Shown one piece after another: positions 19,766 through 30,761 of a DNA stretch of 64,000 nucleotides. The position numbers were made by a program, and so were the translations under genes. The notes under the pieces are model-generated. The model saw nothing but the letters and a program-made list of their open reading frames with translations, searched no databases and was not told where the DNA came from. Numbering within the stretch: the stretch's first letter is position 1; each line of letters begins with the position of its first letter. The stretch is from Odontesthes bonariensis (Eukaryota > Chordata > Actinopteri > Atheriniformes > Atherinopsidae): assembly GCF_027942865.1 (NCBI RefSeq), contig NC_134509.1, forward strand, positions 29,830,197 through 29,894,196, in the 5' to 3' direction.

Positions 19766-20966
19766 CTAACTCAGTAGTAACACAGTAATTATCAGCACCA
19801 GCAGAGCACCCAGCACAGCAGTCACAAAGCATCTCTGCTTGCGTTTTACAAGAATGAAAGAACTTATCATCATCAGTATCACACACAGAGACATCACAAC
19901 ACTGCTTCCATGCATGTCTGTTAAACTACAAATAGCGTCGCCATTGTTCATGAGCCGTTGACTCAGTTTGCAGTTTTGGTCTGTCCTTGGCATTTTGGTG
20001 CTCTGTAGTTTATAGACCACACTGCACCATGGGTCATTTGTCAGAACATCTGTTATTTTGAAAACCTCATAGGTGGGAATGAGCACCTGTCCTATTTGGT
20101 TTGTGCTGGAGTAATATGTAATATCAGCTCCAAAGCATGTGTTGATCTCAAAACAGGAGACGTTACCATTGAACTCAAGTGTCTGCTTCCTGGAAACTGC
20201 CCAAGTGAAAGCACCAAAACGCATGTTTGTGTTGATGACATTTTTGTCAAACTGTTTCCTCGTCCTGTGATAGGTGGTTCTGCACAGTGTCTGATTGTTA
20301 TGCAGAGCCTGAATGGCATCAGTCAAGTAGAAGTAGAAATAGTGGAACTTAAATCCAGCTGTGGTGTACTTGTGTTTCCCTGTTTTCACTGCTTTGTTGA
20401 AATCTAGTTGGATGTATCCCACTCGTGTGAACATATACAATGCTATGGCATGGTCGTCTTTCAGGTGCTTGTGCACTGGTTTCTTTGCGAATCTTTCCAC
20501 AAAAGCCCAGGCAGAACTGAAGTTTCTGTTATAATGCCACTCAAACACACCAAACTGGTCAATCACAGAGGCGGCTTCAGATTGGCAGCCATCAAACATG
20601 TCATCAATGGAATCTGTGGCCATATCCAGAGGTGAAACACCAGTCTTGGTTCTCTGCAGTGACAGATAAGACATAGCTGAAGTGAGCAAAAGCCAGAAGT
20701 CAGGACTATCAAAAGAAACAACTGAAAGAAAATGTCTAATTGGGACAAATTAATGAAAATGTCTTCAGCCAAACATATCTAGGAAACAGCCAATTAGTTG
20801 CATGCAAGAGAAAGAAGTGTGATCTCACCTCTGCAGGTCTGTGAGGCCACCATAGTATCAGAAATGGGTCGTTATACAGGAGGAGCACAACCACCAGCAG
20901 CACACAAAGGGCTCCCCAGTTTCTCAGGAATTCCCGCTCACACGCTGATCGTGTCTCAGACTTCAT
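19766..20966 (-). CDS. Ecto-ADP-ribosyltransferase-like protein with altered catalytic site (ART-B2)
   Basis: Two exons. Exon 1 (20829-20966) encodes 46 residues with a hydrophobic anchor (LCVLLVVVLLL) after a charged start, ending GCAGAG|GTGAGATC. Exon 2 (19766-20653) follows acceptor TATCTGTCACTGCAG in phase 0; total 341 residues. The family landmarks DMATDSIDDMFDGC and CFEINTCFGADI are present. The triad is altered: the Ser site reads FTWAVS (about 195-200), and the ExE site reads I-G-Q in NQIGQVLIPTYEVF (233-235), so the catalytic Glu is Gln. The C-terminus has two hydrophobic stretches (MSLCVILMMISSFIL and VLGALLVLIITVLLLS), consistent with a membrane-anchored or GPI-type protein. A full open frame without the catalytic Glu suggests a non-enzymatic or altered role, or early decay. 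The truncated twin is B1. Confidence 0.82.
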
Positions 20967-21483
20967 ATCTGAAGGAAAAAAAACATCAATTTTTGGCTTA
21001 CCTTTAAATTATAAGGGTTTTTAGGAATGGCATGATATTCCTTTCAGAGAAAAAGTCAGAGAGGTGAAGAGGACTGACTGGGTGTTGTTTCACATCAAGG
21101 AAGTTCTGCATTACAGGACTTACAGGTATGACTGCCCCTTTTAGACCTCTGTGCACACCTTTGCTAAAAGATAACATGGGCCTCATGTTACATGTTCTGC
21201 GTCTGTCTAACAGGAAGTTGCTTTTCAACTATTTCAACATTCTGTAAATTCTGTCATAATTGTCAAATTACTGTTTGATATTTACGTGACATTTGTATAC
21301 TTTCGTCACATCTAGATAAAATTCTCGCTCAACACTGACTCTGTCATGCAAGTATCATTGTTTGCACAGTCAGAGGGAGGTTCCACAGGTGGTAATACTC
21401 ACAAATCCTGTTTGATAGCAAGCTCGGCAAATACAAAAAAGAGTCAGTCAGCTGTACAACACAAAAGCAACATGACCCATTTT
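20967..21483. other. Region upstream of ART-B2, no gene recognised
   Basis: Should contain the ART-B2 promoter. I cannot point to a defined TATA box or regulatory motif. The short open frames here have no recognisable domain. Confidence 0.4.
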
Positions 21484-21523
21484 TGTGTGTGTGTGTGTGC
21501 GTGTGTGCGTGCGTGTGTGTGCT
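21484..21523. repeat. (TG)n microsatellite, interrupted
   Basis: About 40 bp of TG repeats with occasional GC interruptions. It lies immediately outside the polyA end of the L1 element. Confidence 0.9.
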
Positions 21524-21904
21524 TTGCCATTCAATGTCCTTTTTTTTTTTTTCAAAATCTCTTTATTGAGTTTTTGCAGACAGTATAGAAAGAAAAAAGA
21601 CATCATTTTCCCATTGCGTCGAAGCGTCTGCTTTAAAATGAAGTACAAAGTAAAAGAAGAAAAAAGAAAGGGCACAAAAAGAGAACCCCAACATAGCTAT
21701 CCCTCCCAACAACCCATGTCAGATGTAGTCACAGAAAACAACTTAGTTAGTTAACTTAGCAACATAAGTGAAAAATTAAAAATCAAAAGAAAGAAAGTAA
21801 TAATAATAAGTAAAAAATAATAATAATAATAATAATTAAAAGGATAAATGACAGGAGAAGAAAATAAATACATAAGGGGGGGGGGGATTCTCTCTCTCCA
21901 ACTG

Positions 21905-22930
21905 TTAAGAAGCGTCCTCGGCATCGTCAGGAGTAACATCAAGACTGTTACTAATATAGTCCAGCAGTGGGTCCCAAGTTTTGTGAAATGCTGTCAAAGA
22001 TCCCTTCTGTGAGAACCTTAACTTTTCAAGCTTTAGACATTGTAAAATTTCCCATATCCAATTGTTGTGAGTAGGTGGAGAAACCTGTTTCCATTTGAAG
22101 AGAATGTTACGCCTGGCAAGCAGGGTGGTAAAGGCCATGACACGCTGTGCAGAAACGGGGAGATTTTTGGACAGAGGGAGACCAAAGAGGGCAGTCAGGG
22201 GGTTTGGTTCCAGATTTGTGTTGAGAGCCTGTTTGAGAGTTTGAAATATATTGGACCAAAAGTTGGTTAGCCTCGGGCACGTCCAGAACATGTGTATATG
22301 GTCGGCTGGGGATTGTTTACAGCGGTTACAGGCATCACTGTGACTTGGATATATTTTTGCTAATTCAGCATTCGTGAAATGGGCTCTGTGAAGCACATTC
22401 CACTGTAATAAACCGTGCCTGGCACAAATTGACGAAGAATGAGTCAGTTTTAAAAATCTTTTTATAAATGACAGATATCAGTCGCTTTTGTCGCAGATCG
22501 AGAGACAGTAATTGGTCTATTTCGGCTTCAGGAGGGCGGTTTGGGAAATATGGGAAATGCTTTTGAATAAAGTCTCTCATTTGAAGGTACCGAAAAAAGT
22601 GGCTGTTAGGTAGGTTGTATTTATCTGACAAAGATGCAAAGGACGTGAAAACGCCGTTTTCATACAGGTCGTTAAGTGTTCTGAGGTCCTTATCTGACCA
22701 TACACGAAATGTAGGGTCAGAGCGGGATGGGAGAAATGCGTGATTGTTCAAAACTGGGGCAAAAGTCAAGGCCCTCTGTAAGCCGTGCTGCTTCCTGAAC
22801 TGGATCCAGATTTTGATTGTGTTGGTGACGACCGGATTAGGTGAAACACCACTGGCACTTATGGGGAGCTGTGAACAGATCGTAGAATGTAGGGAGAAAG
22901 AAGAGGATGATGTCTCAATGTGAGCCCAGG
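21905..22930 (-). pseudogene. C-terminal part of L1 ORF2
   Basis: Reads WAHIETSSS near the insertion edge, then WIQFRKQHGLQRALTFAP, FFRYLQMRDFIQKHFPYFP and, after a frame change near 22390, MLHRAHFTNAELAKIYPSHS. The CxxC...H segment CNRCKQSPADHIHMFWTC is the zinc-knuckle-like motif typical of the end of Tx1/L1 ORF2 proteins. It ends VTPDDAEDAS at 21905. Confidence 0.82.
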
Positions 22931-25165
22931 ATGGACAGGTGTCTGCACTGTAGCAGTCACAGTGCCGTGTGGATTAAGAGTTTTTCAAACTTTGACAAAA
23001 CCAACATTCCTGTGGGGGATGTTTACGTATGTGGATATAAACCAGATCTTCATTTTCTTTCCACAAAGGAAAAAGAGACAGAAACTGCCTAATTTACGTT
23101 CACCTTCTACCCTCTTAAGAGCTTTTGGGAGTGAAAAATAAGCAACAGACACTTGCAATAAAAATTGGGATAGACTCTAACGAACAAAGAACTCACTCTT
23201 GGAAAAGTGGGACACTTACTATCTTATCTGGACCATAACTCGAAAGTTGACACTTTAACACCCCTTTTCACCAGCAAACCGACCAGATGGCTACATACGA
23301 ACTGAGAAGACTTCATAAGACTCACTTTTAGTCGAATATTAAAACTATATTAAATGTGTTTGATAACCGTATACAATTTCTTTCAGGTTTCCAGCTTGAT
23401 CACAAGACGCATATAGAGACAATTTGTACGATTCTGGCTTAAATATTGACAAAGAACTGATTTTGGTGGAAAATGCCCAACCTGCCTGATGGAACCACAT
23501 TGCCCCCTAGTGGTCTGCAGTGTTGATTAGTTGAACATTTAAATCCCAGAGGACTCAGTAAAATGGACAAGATATATGCAACTATTAACTTCTAACGATG
23601 TGCCTTCTGTATCTATTTGGTATTTGTTTGGTGTCCCCATTGTTAACACAGAAAATTAACATTGTGTGGTTCACTATTCATATGTCACGATTTCATAGAT
23701 ATTCATCTGAATTTTGAAAGTCATAATTGTCTTTATCGTGTGTGTTATTTTGATGTCTTTATATTGCAAGTCTATGTTATATCTTTAATCTGCATATCTT
23801 AACAAGATGTGGTGTTTTCAGAATCACCGAGACAAATGTTCTATGAGACGGAGTAGAATTTCTTTGTCTCATCCATAAATCCCCACATAAAGGCTGATCG
23901 CCTTACACAGACATGCACACATATCATTGGCTGAAAAAGTAGTGTAAGCCCCGCCTCCGAGAGTCAAAACCCGGAACCCGCGAAAAACACTCTCTCTCTA
24001 GTTCTCTCGTTTGCTGGCTCGCTTCAGGCGTCTTGTCTCTTGTTTCTTGCGCTCTTGTTGTTTTCCAGAAGCACGCTCTTGTTTTCAGAGGGAGAACAAT
24101 GGAGAATTGATCAGATGAGTTGCTCAGAGAGATTTGAAGAGCACGGAAAGATGAGAGTATGAGCCGTGCAGAAGCAGGACCCAAGGAAAGACGAGAGGAT
24201 GAAGCCCTCCATGACCAAAGAAGGACCCAAGGAAAACGAGGAAGACCCGAACAAAGAAACAGATTGAAATACTCTGAAAATGCACGTTTACGTGTTTTTG
24301 TTTGTCCCTCGCCATCCCTGTCCTTCTACGTCGCACGTCCTAACCTCCGCTGTTTCACGCCATCATCACCTTTTTCTACCAAGAAGCCAACTCCAAGCAA
24401 CCTCTTTTTTTTAATCTTCTGTGAACTTAAGTTCACTTCATCAGAGAAGCAACGGACCCACTGACACTCAGAAGATTCGATCATCTAACAGCAAAGCCCT
24501 CGACACCATCGTCCCCGTTTCCCGGTGGAAAGGAGCAACTGAGAAGCTAAAAAGTCAGCCACCACAGCCAGGAAGGCCCAGAGAACGGAAGAGAAGTCCC
24601 CTCGGACCCCGCGTGGCCGCTGCCGTGTTCCGACTAAGCAGAACTTCAGCACAGTAAGACCGACCCGTTTTCACCTTAAAGTGGGTTTGATGGATGTCTC
24701 GAGGCTTTCACAGAATGATAAATTAATCCGAAATGTCAGTATTTAGCGTCAAATAGTCAGCCAACCCAAACTATTTGAATAAATCCAGTAACTCTCCATT
24801 CCCATATTTTATTTTATATTCACTAAGTGTTTTATATAATCACCCATATTCCATGCATCTCCTGTTTGTTTAAAGGTTCATGTCTAAGATCATATCATTG
24901 TAATAAACAGCTCATATATCTATATATATGTTATAATCACAGATTGTGTCGTATGCTTTCTTTACGTAATGTCTGTCCAACCAAACGAGAACTTCACGAA
25001 AGTAGCGAGATATGAGACTGAATTTTAATTGATTATTAATTGAAAGATTAATTTAACACCAGGATCGTAAGATTTCGAACAGTTTTCCTACCTGACTGTG
25101 ACTTAAATTAAGTTAAAACCTAGGTAGGTGGTGCCCTGAATGGTTTATTTGAGACTGTAAGAACA
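22930..25165. mobile_element. Unclassified insertion (about 2.2 kb) in the L1 ORF2
   Basis: The L1 reading is lost between YIRIKYKDL (about 25168) and SWAHIET (about 22925), so a block of about 2.2 kb is extra. It has no ORF with a recognisable domain. A segment at about 23640-24000 is shared, diverged, with 62190-62530 in the VWA7-like intron, including 'aacaag.tgt.gtgttttcagaa' and 'ttggctgaaa...gcc..gcctccg.gagtcaaa'. It is therefore part of a dispersed family. I could not fix exact ends or a target duplication. A long solo LTR or a nonautonomous DNA element are both possible. Confidence 0.5.
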
Positions 25166-26418
25166 TCTCATAAATCCTTATATTTAATACGTATATAAAT
25201 ACCCAATAACGCTACAGCACCTTCGCCATGAAGCCAGTATATAAGTTTATTAATGTTACAGGCCCAAAAGTAGAGGCGGAAATTTGGCATTGCTAGTCCC
25301 CCTTCGGGTTTAGAAAGTTGAAGAATGTTTTTTTTTAATACGGGCTGGTTTATTTTGCCAAATAAAAGTGTTAAGTTGCTGGTCGAGATTAATAAAAAAG
25401 GATTTATTAAGACAAATTGGGATGTGTTGAAAAAGATACAGAAATTTCGGAAGAATGACCATCTTAATGAGATTAACTCGGCCTGCAAGGGACAGTGGGA
25501 GGGCAGCCCATCTGGAGAAGTCTGACTTGCATTTTTCTAATAGCGGCTGAAAGTTCTTCTGAAAGAGTTCCCTGAAGGAGTTGGTAATAAACACCCCCAG
25601 ATATTTAAATCCCTCTTCAGCTATTTTGAAAGGAAATACGGATCGTGGGATAGATCTCGCCAAATTGTTAACAAAAAATAGCTCACTTTTCTGAATGTTC
25701 AATTTATACCCTGATAAGTGTCCGAATTGATCCAGAGTCGACAAAATTGAGGGGAGGGAGGATGTAGGGTTTGAAACAAATAAGAGAAGGTCATCAGCAT
25801 ATAAGGAGAGTTTGTGAACTAGACCAAAACGGGAAATGCCTTCAAACTCGTTCTGGTGTCTAAGTCAGATAGCTAGTGGCTCGATGGCTACATTGAACAG
25901 CAAAGGTGAGAGTGGAAATCCCTGCCGGGTCCCACGTTTGAGAGGGAAGTAAGTTGAGTAGACACCATTAGTATTTACAGAAGCAGAGGGGGTGACATAC
26001 AGAAGTTTAACCCAAGAAATAAAGTTAGAATCAAAGCCAAATTTCTCTAAAATGAGAAATAGAAATCCCCACTCCACCATATCGAAAGCTTTCTCTGCAT
26101 CAAGCGCCACTACAATTTCAGGAGTGTCTGATGCGGATGAGAATATGATGTTCAACAGCCTTCTGGTGTTAAAGAATGGATGTCTCCCCAATGTGAAGCC
26201 TGTTTGGTCTGATGAGATTATTGATGACATCACACCTTGGAGGCGGAGGGCGAGAACCTTTGCCAGAATCTTATAATCTAGGTTTAAAAGTGAAATAGGT
26301 CTATAGTTTCCACAGGAGGTAGGATCCCTATCTTTCTTCAGAAGCAGTGAAATAGATGCCTCATACAAGGTCATTGGCAACCTGCCTTCAATAAAGGAGT
26401 CACTGAACATTCTCACAA
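25166..26418 (-). pseudogene. Reverse transcriptase domain of L1 ORF2
   Basis: Motifs in order: SISLLLKKDRDPTSCGNYRP, ISLLNLDYKILAKVLALRL, ALDAEKAFDMVEWGFLF, RGTRQGFPLSPLLFNVAIEP, a TGA stop after PLAI (near 25866), then LSLYADDLLLF (catalytic YADD), LNIQKSELFF and YLGVFITNSF. The frame changes again near 25330. The nonsense codon inside the palm domain shows the copy is dead. Confidence 0.87.
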
Positions 26419-26539
26419 GGATGGGGCATAGCCGTGGGAACTAGGGGTGCAGGGGGTGCGGCTGCACCCCCTGCTGAATGTCCATTGCGAGATGGTGGGG
26501 AGCTAACAAAAATATATTTCATGAAAACCTATTGTACAG

Positions 26540-26634
26540 TCTCCTCCGATCGGGATTTGAACACACATCTCAAAACACAAACGTTCCGACTCAAGCAACG
26601 GAAGCACGTCTCTTACCAACTGAGCCATTGCTCC
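26540..26634 (-). other. Decayed tRNA-like sequence inside the hAT element
   Basis: On the minus strand GGAGCAATGGCTCAGTTGG begins a tRNA-like fold with a good box A (TGGCTCAGTTGGTAAGAG) and, about 60 bp on, a box B-like GTTCAAATCC. The arm between is longer than in a class I tRNA and the acceptor ends do not pair well. I therefore read it as a tRNA-derived (SINE-head-like) fragment, not a working tRNA gene. Confidence 0.5.
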
Positions 26635-26929
26635 GGTCTACCGATACAAAGTTGCTATTGACATCTGTAGCTACTCCGTAATGCGAGACAGCGCGGTTTA
26701 CTTATGTAGCCTATGCTTAGACTCGACTGTTCTCTGCTAGTTTGCATCCATTACAAATGCATCGATAAACATAATAAAATAGTAAAAAAAAAGGTTAAAC
26801 AAAAATAAAGTTAAGACTCAGGACTCGCGTGCGGCACACGAGTCCTTCTCCTGCGTGTAGGCTCATTCCATGAGGAGGCTGAGAATGAGACGTGGTTTAT
26901 GATATTATGGCACCTCTGGTTTAATGTCC

Positions 26930-26954
26930 ACTGTCTGTCTGTCTGTCTGTCTGT
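26930..26954. repeat. (CTGT)n microsatellite
   Basis: About six CTGT units within the hAT element. Confidence 0.85.
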
Positions 26955-27708
26955 GCTCGTCATCCACAGAGACCCTCGATGGAGGTGTGGCCAACAAGTT
27001 CAGCCCAGCAACATTCTGTTCTCTATATAGCCTAATTTTTTTAAATGCTGTTAAGCCAGCTGCCGCCGAGCAGTAATGTACGCATAGTTATTTTTTTGAG
27101 TTTTGAGTTATTTTCGACGATGCTGTTATTGCAGCTACCTCCGTGCAGCATGTAGCCTAGTTAATTCTTAATTAGTTCTGTTAGTGATTACTTTCGACTG
27201 ATGCAGCTGACGTGGGACACATCACACACATGAGTTCAGTAGGCCTAATGTATAGGCTACCCTTGTTGCCATGAATTTTTAGTGCTTTAATAAAATGCAA
27301 TATTTTACCAGTTGATGAGGCTGCATACTTTTTTTTGGAATGGTATGGGTGTTTGCGTTGACCATAACGAGGGCGAAAAAGCCGCCACTGACCTAAACTG
27401 TGTGTTCAGGACACGATTAAACACAATGTAACAACAGGAACTTAAACAACGTTCTAATATAATTAAAGCTTGCAACAATGTTGCAAAATATGCGCCCTTT
27501 ACACACGAGCACAGGTAGAGTTCCACGGTCAGATTGCAGGAAAGGCTCCGTTTTTTGCTTATTAAAATATTTCATTGAAGGAGATATATACAGCTATTTA
27601 TTGTATTTACATAATATTCTACAAGTTTGAGAACCCCCCCCCCCTTTTTTTTTTCTTTTTTTTTTTTTAAACCGCACCCCCTGTTAAAAACTACTTCCCA
27701 CGGCCCTG

Positions 27709-28048
27709 GGATGGGGGCTAGTAACATCGAGTATGCCTTAAAGAACTCTGCTGTAAAACCGTCAGGACCAGGAGATTTCCCATTTTGCATGGAATTGATT
27801 GCTGCATGCACCTCCAACAAAGAAATGGGCCTACCCAGTTCTCTGGTGATATTAACATCAATCTGAGGATACGTTAACTGGTCTAAAGGACTGGGGGTCA
27901 CTACAGTAATTGGGTTGTATTCAGAAGTATACAGTGTGGTATAGAAATCTGAAAAAGATTTTTTGATAAAGGCTGGGTCAGAAGAATGGCTACCATCGGG
28001 TAGCTTAATTTGGGAAATCAGTCTAGAAGGACTAGCTGCACGGGCCTG
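27709..28048 (-). pseudogene. Linker of L1 ORF2 between endonuclease and RT
   Basis: The minus strand reads LLEVHAAINSMQNGKSPGPD, then GFTAEFFKAYSMLLAPI. The N-G-K-S-P-G-P-D-G-F block is the conserved pre-RT motif of L1-type ORF2 proteins. It is separated from the endonuclease by one stop codon (28049-28051) and from the RT by the hAT insertion. Confidence 0.85.
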
Positions 28049-29200
28049 TTATGCCAAGAGTCTCCCTGCCTCATCACCCTGTTCAAAAAAGGTTTGTTTT
28101 GATTGTCGCAGCTGACTCTCTACCAAACGTGTCAGCAACAGGTCATGTTCCGAATGTAGCAGTAACCTTTTCTTATAGAGGGTGGGCGATGGAGAGGTGG
28201 AGTAGGTCCCCTCGACCTTTAGAAGTTCCTCTGCAATTTCCGCCAGCCTGACCCATTCAGTCCTTCTCATTTGGGAAATATAAGATATCACCTGTCCACA
28301 GATAGTGGCTTTAAGCGCTTCCCACAGAATGCTACAGCTGACATCAGGGGTGTCATTAAACTCTATGTAAGAATGAATTTGAATTGCAACAAAATCTTTA
28401 AACTTGTTATCTGACAGCAAGTGGGAACTGAACCTCCATCGTGAACGTGGAGTTGTATCCCGTGGAAAACTAATGTCAACTGTGGTAGGAGCATGGTCAG
28501 AAGTAGTTACTGGGTGGTACTCACACGCATTCACGCAGTCAAGGAGATTGTTATCAAGCAGAAAAAAATCAATTCGAGAGAATGTGTGGTGTACATGGGA
28601 AAAAAAAGAAAAAGCTCTACCATGGGGTTTTTTAAACCTCCAGGGGTCAAAGATTCCCAATTGCGATGCATACGTTTTTACTATGTTTTCTGATTTGGTT
28701 TGTGTGGTTTGTGTAGGGGAAGATCTGTCAAGGGTCACATCCTGCACCAGATTGAAGTCCCCACCTATGATAATGCGATGACTGTCAGCATTTGGAATTT
28801 TTGCAAAGAGCCTCATAAAAAATTGGTCATCGTCCCAGGTCGGCACATAAACTGAAACTAAGACCACTGGTATATTCTGAAGCGTGCCCGAGACCATGAC
28901 ATAGCGGCCGTCAGTATCTAGAATTACATTTGTTGGCTCAAACAGGACCCTTTTATGAATAATGATGGCTGCCCCACTAACTTTGTCTGTAAATTTTGAA
29001 TGGAATAAGTGACTCACCCACGCCCTTTTAATACGTGGGGTGTAAGATGTTTTGAGATGTGTTTCTTGCAAGAATATCACGTCCCCTTTAAGGTACTGTA
29101 ACAGTGTCAGGATCCTACCAATTTTAATCGCGTTGTTCATGCCCTTAGTGTTCCAGGAAATCAGACGCACAGCCTTATCTGTCTTCACAACATTAACCAT
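28049..29200 (-). pseudogene. Apurinic/apyrimidinic-type endonuclease domain of L1 ORF2
   Basis: 383 codons open from MVNVVKTDKAVRLISWNTKG. Endonuclease motifs: SWNTKGMNN, DVIFLQETHLK (catalytic Glu), IIIGGDFNLV, RIDFFLLD and TTSDHAPTTV (catalytic SDH). An in-frame TAA at 28049-28051 separates it from the downstream part, which continues in the same frame. In a working element this frame would continue into the RT. Confidence 0.88.
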
Positions 29201-29954
29201 AGAACCAATAGTAACAAGTTAGAATGAAACTGCATGACCCGTATTCTGTACTGCAATGGAGAGAGAGAGAGAGTGGGGAGGGAGAATTGAGAAGTAAGGA
29301 AGAGAGAAAAAAAAAAGAACACACACAACAACAAAAAAAATATATATATATTATAAACCACAACTAAAAGAAAACAATATTTGTGACCACCCTGAGGGCT
29401 ACCCCCATAACAAGAAGCATCATCTGAGCTCTCCAGCTCACAGCTGAACTAAGCTTCCAGGGTCTCGTCCCCTGCATTAACAATAAATTACCCCATAAGT
29501 CACATAGAAAAACATCAATAAGCAAATCGAGTACTGTATTCCAGAGCAGATATGCAAACCTTATTGTTTAAAGAAAACGTGTCAAAACCGACTGCAATCT
29601 GTATGCAAACAAGTTTCCTTTATGTATCACAAGCGATTGAAGATAAACTGAATTCTCAAAATAGTGTAAACGAGAAGAAAGAAAAATTAAAAGAAGGAAT
29701 TCAAAAATATAAGAGTACCGTGGATATCAAGTCAACGTGCAGATAATGTCTTAAAATGTCCAGCCAGTGATTTTTGTTCAAAACTGTGCACATTCAGAAC
29801 ACCAGCAATACGTCAGGACGACACTCTCACGTGTCTATTATAATGCATTTCATTGGCGCAGAGGTCAATAATAGGAGGGTTTCAGTTACGTCATCACAGG
29901 AGCGCGCAAATTTAAGTTGGTGGGCAGGAAGCTTGACTACAGCATAGCAACAAC
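29201..29954. other. Region 5' of the L1 element, no gene recognised
   Basis: Low-complexity GA, A-rich and TA tracts at about 29262-29352, then AT-rich DNA. This may be L1 5' untranslated sequence or host DNA. L1 ORF1 is not recognisable. Confidence 0.4.
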
Positions 29955-30106
29955 ATGGAGAATATGGAGATGAGTGAATATTGTAGTGGTTTGGAGCCGG
30001 CACATAGGGAAAGGTATTTGGCGTTAGTTGAGAAATACATTGGGCATGACACACTTAATGAAAATGTCCGAATTTTCGCAAAACTGGAACGATTTGCCGA
30101 AAATAG

Positions 30107-30761
30107 TGTCAGGACCAGACAGAGGAGGACCACAAATGCGTCACGTTTTAAACAGTTTATTGGAATTTCAGGGGAAAGGGAGTTGGGACCGACTCTGGTA
30201 TCAAACCCGGGATGCTGGCTTGGCAGGCTGGTGTGCTATCCACTGTGCTATGGTCCAGGTGCCTGTGTGTGTGTGTGTCCCAGTGGTTGAGCGGCGTCTC
30301 GTTTAGGTGGTGGTAGGTCCGAGCTCACTCGCCACGGGGCTGGGAGTCCTGGGGGGGGAAAAACACACACACACACACACAACAGAAAAGGTGACCAAAG
30401 CGCCAGTAACAGTCAAGGGTAATCCAGAATCGTGGTAGGTAGGCGGAAGGCAGGTCAACATTACCAGGGCAGGAGATCAGGGAGGGTTTCAGGCAGAAGG
30501 TTGGGTTTCCAAGGACTGGAGAACAGGCAGGGTTAGAGAGCAGGTCCGGGTGGGTTTAACTGGAGTCAGAGTACTTTTGCCAGGGAACAGGTATCAGGAG
30601 CGTGTTCGCAGATGGTCTGACAGGGTGGAACTGAAAACCAGAGCTTTATATACAGGGGTTAATGGCAGATTGAATGCAGGTGTAGCAATTAAGCAGAGCA
30701 GAGTGAGAGTAATTGAAAGCACAAGTGCTTGTTACCAGGAGCCAGGGGAGAGACCATGACA
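30107..30761 (-). mobile_element. Solo LTR (655 bp) in the SWIM-type gene, 5-bp TSD AATAG
   Basis: Begins TGTCAGGACC and ends CCATGACA, flanked by AATAG at 30102-30106 and 30762-30766. On the minus strand a TATATAAAG promoter-like motif lies near 30650, giving minus orientation. It contains a CA repeat near 30362-30380 and a tRNA-like piece (30188-30240). No internal retroviral genes are present. The surrounding reading frame is continuous across the target site, so the insertion is clean. Confidence 0.85.
30188..30240 (-). other. tRNA-like fragment inside the solo LTR
   Basis: On the minus strand 'agcacagtggatagcacacc' resembles a box A/D-arm, and 'cccgggtttgataccag' resembles a box B/T-arm. 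The spacing is too short for an intact tRNA. It may be a nested SINE head or coincidental LTR sequence. Confidence 0.35.

Larger units (their letters stand above)
26427..27708. mobile_element. hAT-type non-autonomous element (1,282 bp), 8-bp TSD GGATGGGG
   Basis: Inserted in the L1 ORF2 between the linker and the RT. The target duplication GGATGGGG lies at 26419-26426 and 27709-27716. Ends CATAGCCGTGGGAA and TTCCCACGGCCCTG are inverted with two mismatches. Next to them, GGTGCAGGGGGTGCGG and ACCGCACCCCC continue the inverted repeat. No transposase is present. The interior holds a tRNA-like piece (26540-26634), a CTGT repeat and a homopolymer tract near 27633-27669. Confidence 0.85.
21539..29200 (-). 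mobile_element. Tx1-type L1 non-LTR retrotransposon, ORF2 region, with two later insertions
   Basis: On the minus strand the order is endonuclease (28049-29200), linker (27709-28048), reverse transcriptase (25166-26418) and C-terminal domain with a CCHC-like segment (21905-22930). The 3' end is a polyA tract (T run at 21539-21552) next to AATAAAGAG. It is interrupted by a hAT element (26427-27708) and a 2.2-kb unclassified insertion (about 22930-25165). ORF1 was not found upstream of 29200. Several stops show it is inactive. Confidence 0.88.

Noticed and set aside
21448-21754. Open frames across the TG microsatellite
   Set aside because: VCVRVC/HTRTHT repeats are translation of the simple repeat.
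24159-24657. Arg/Ser-rich frames in the unclassified insertion
   Set aside because: Compositional only; no domain, no conservation with the related repeat at 62190.
26540-26634. A functional tRNA gene
   Set aside because: Box A is good but the anticodon arm is too long and the acceptor stem does not pair; it lies inside a transposon.
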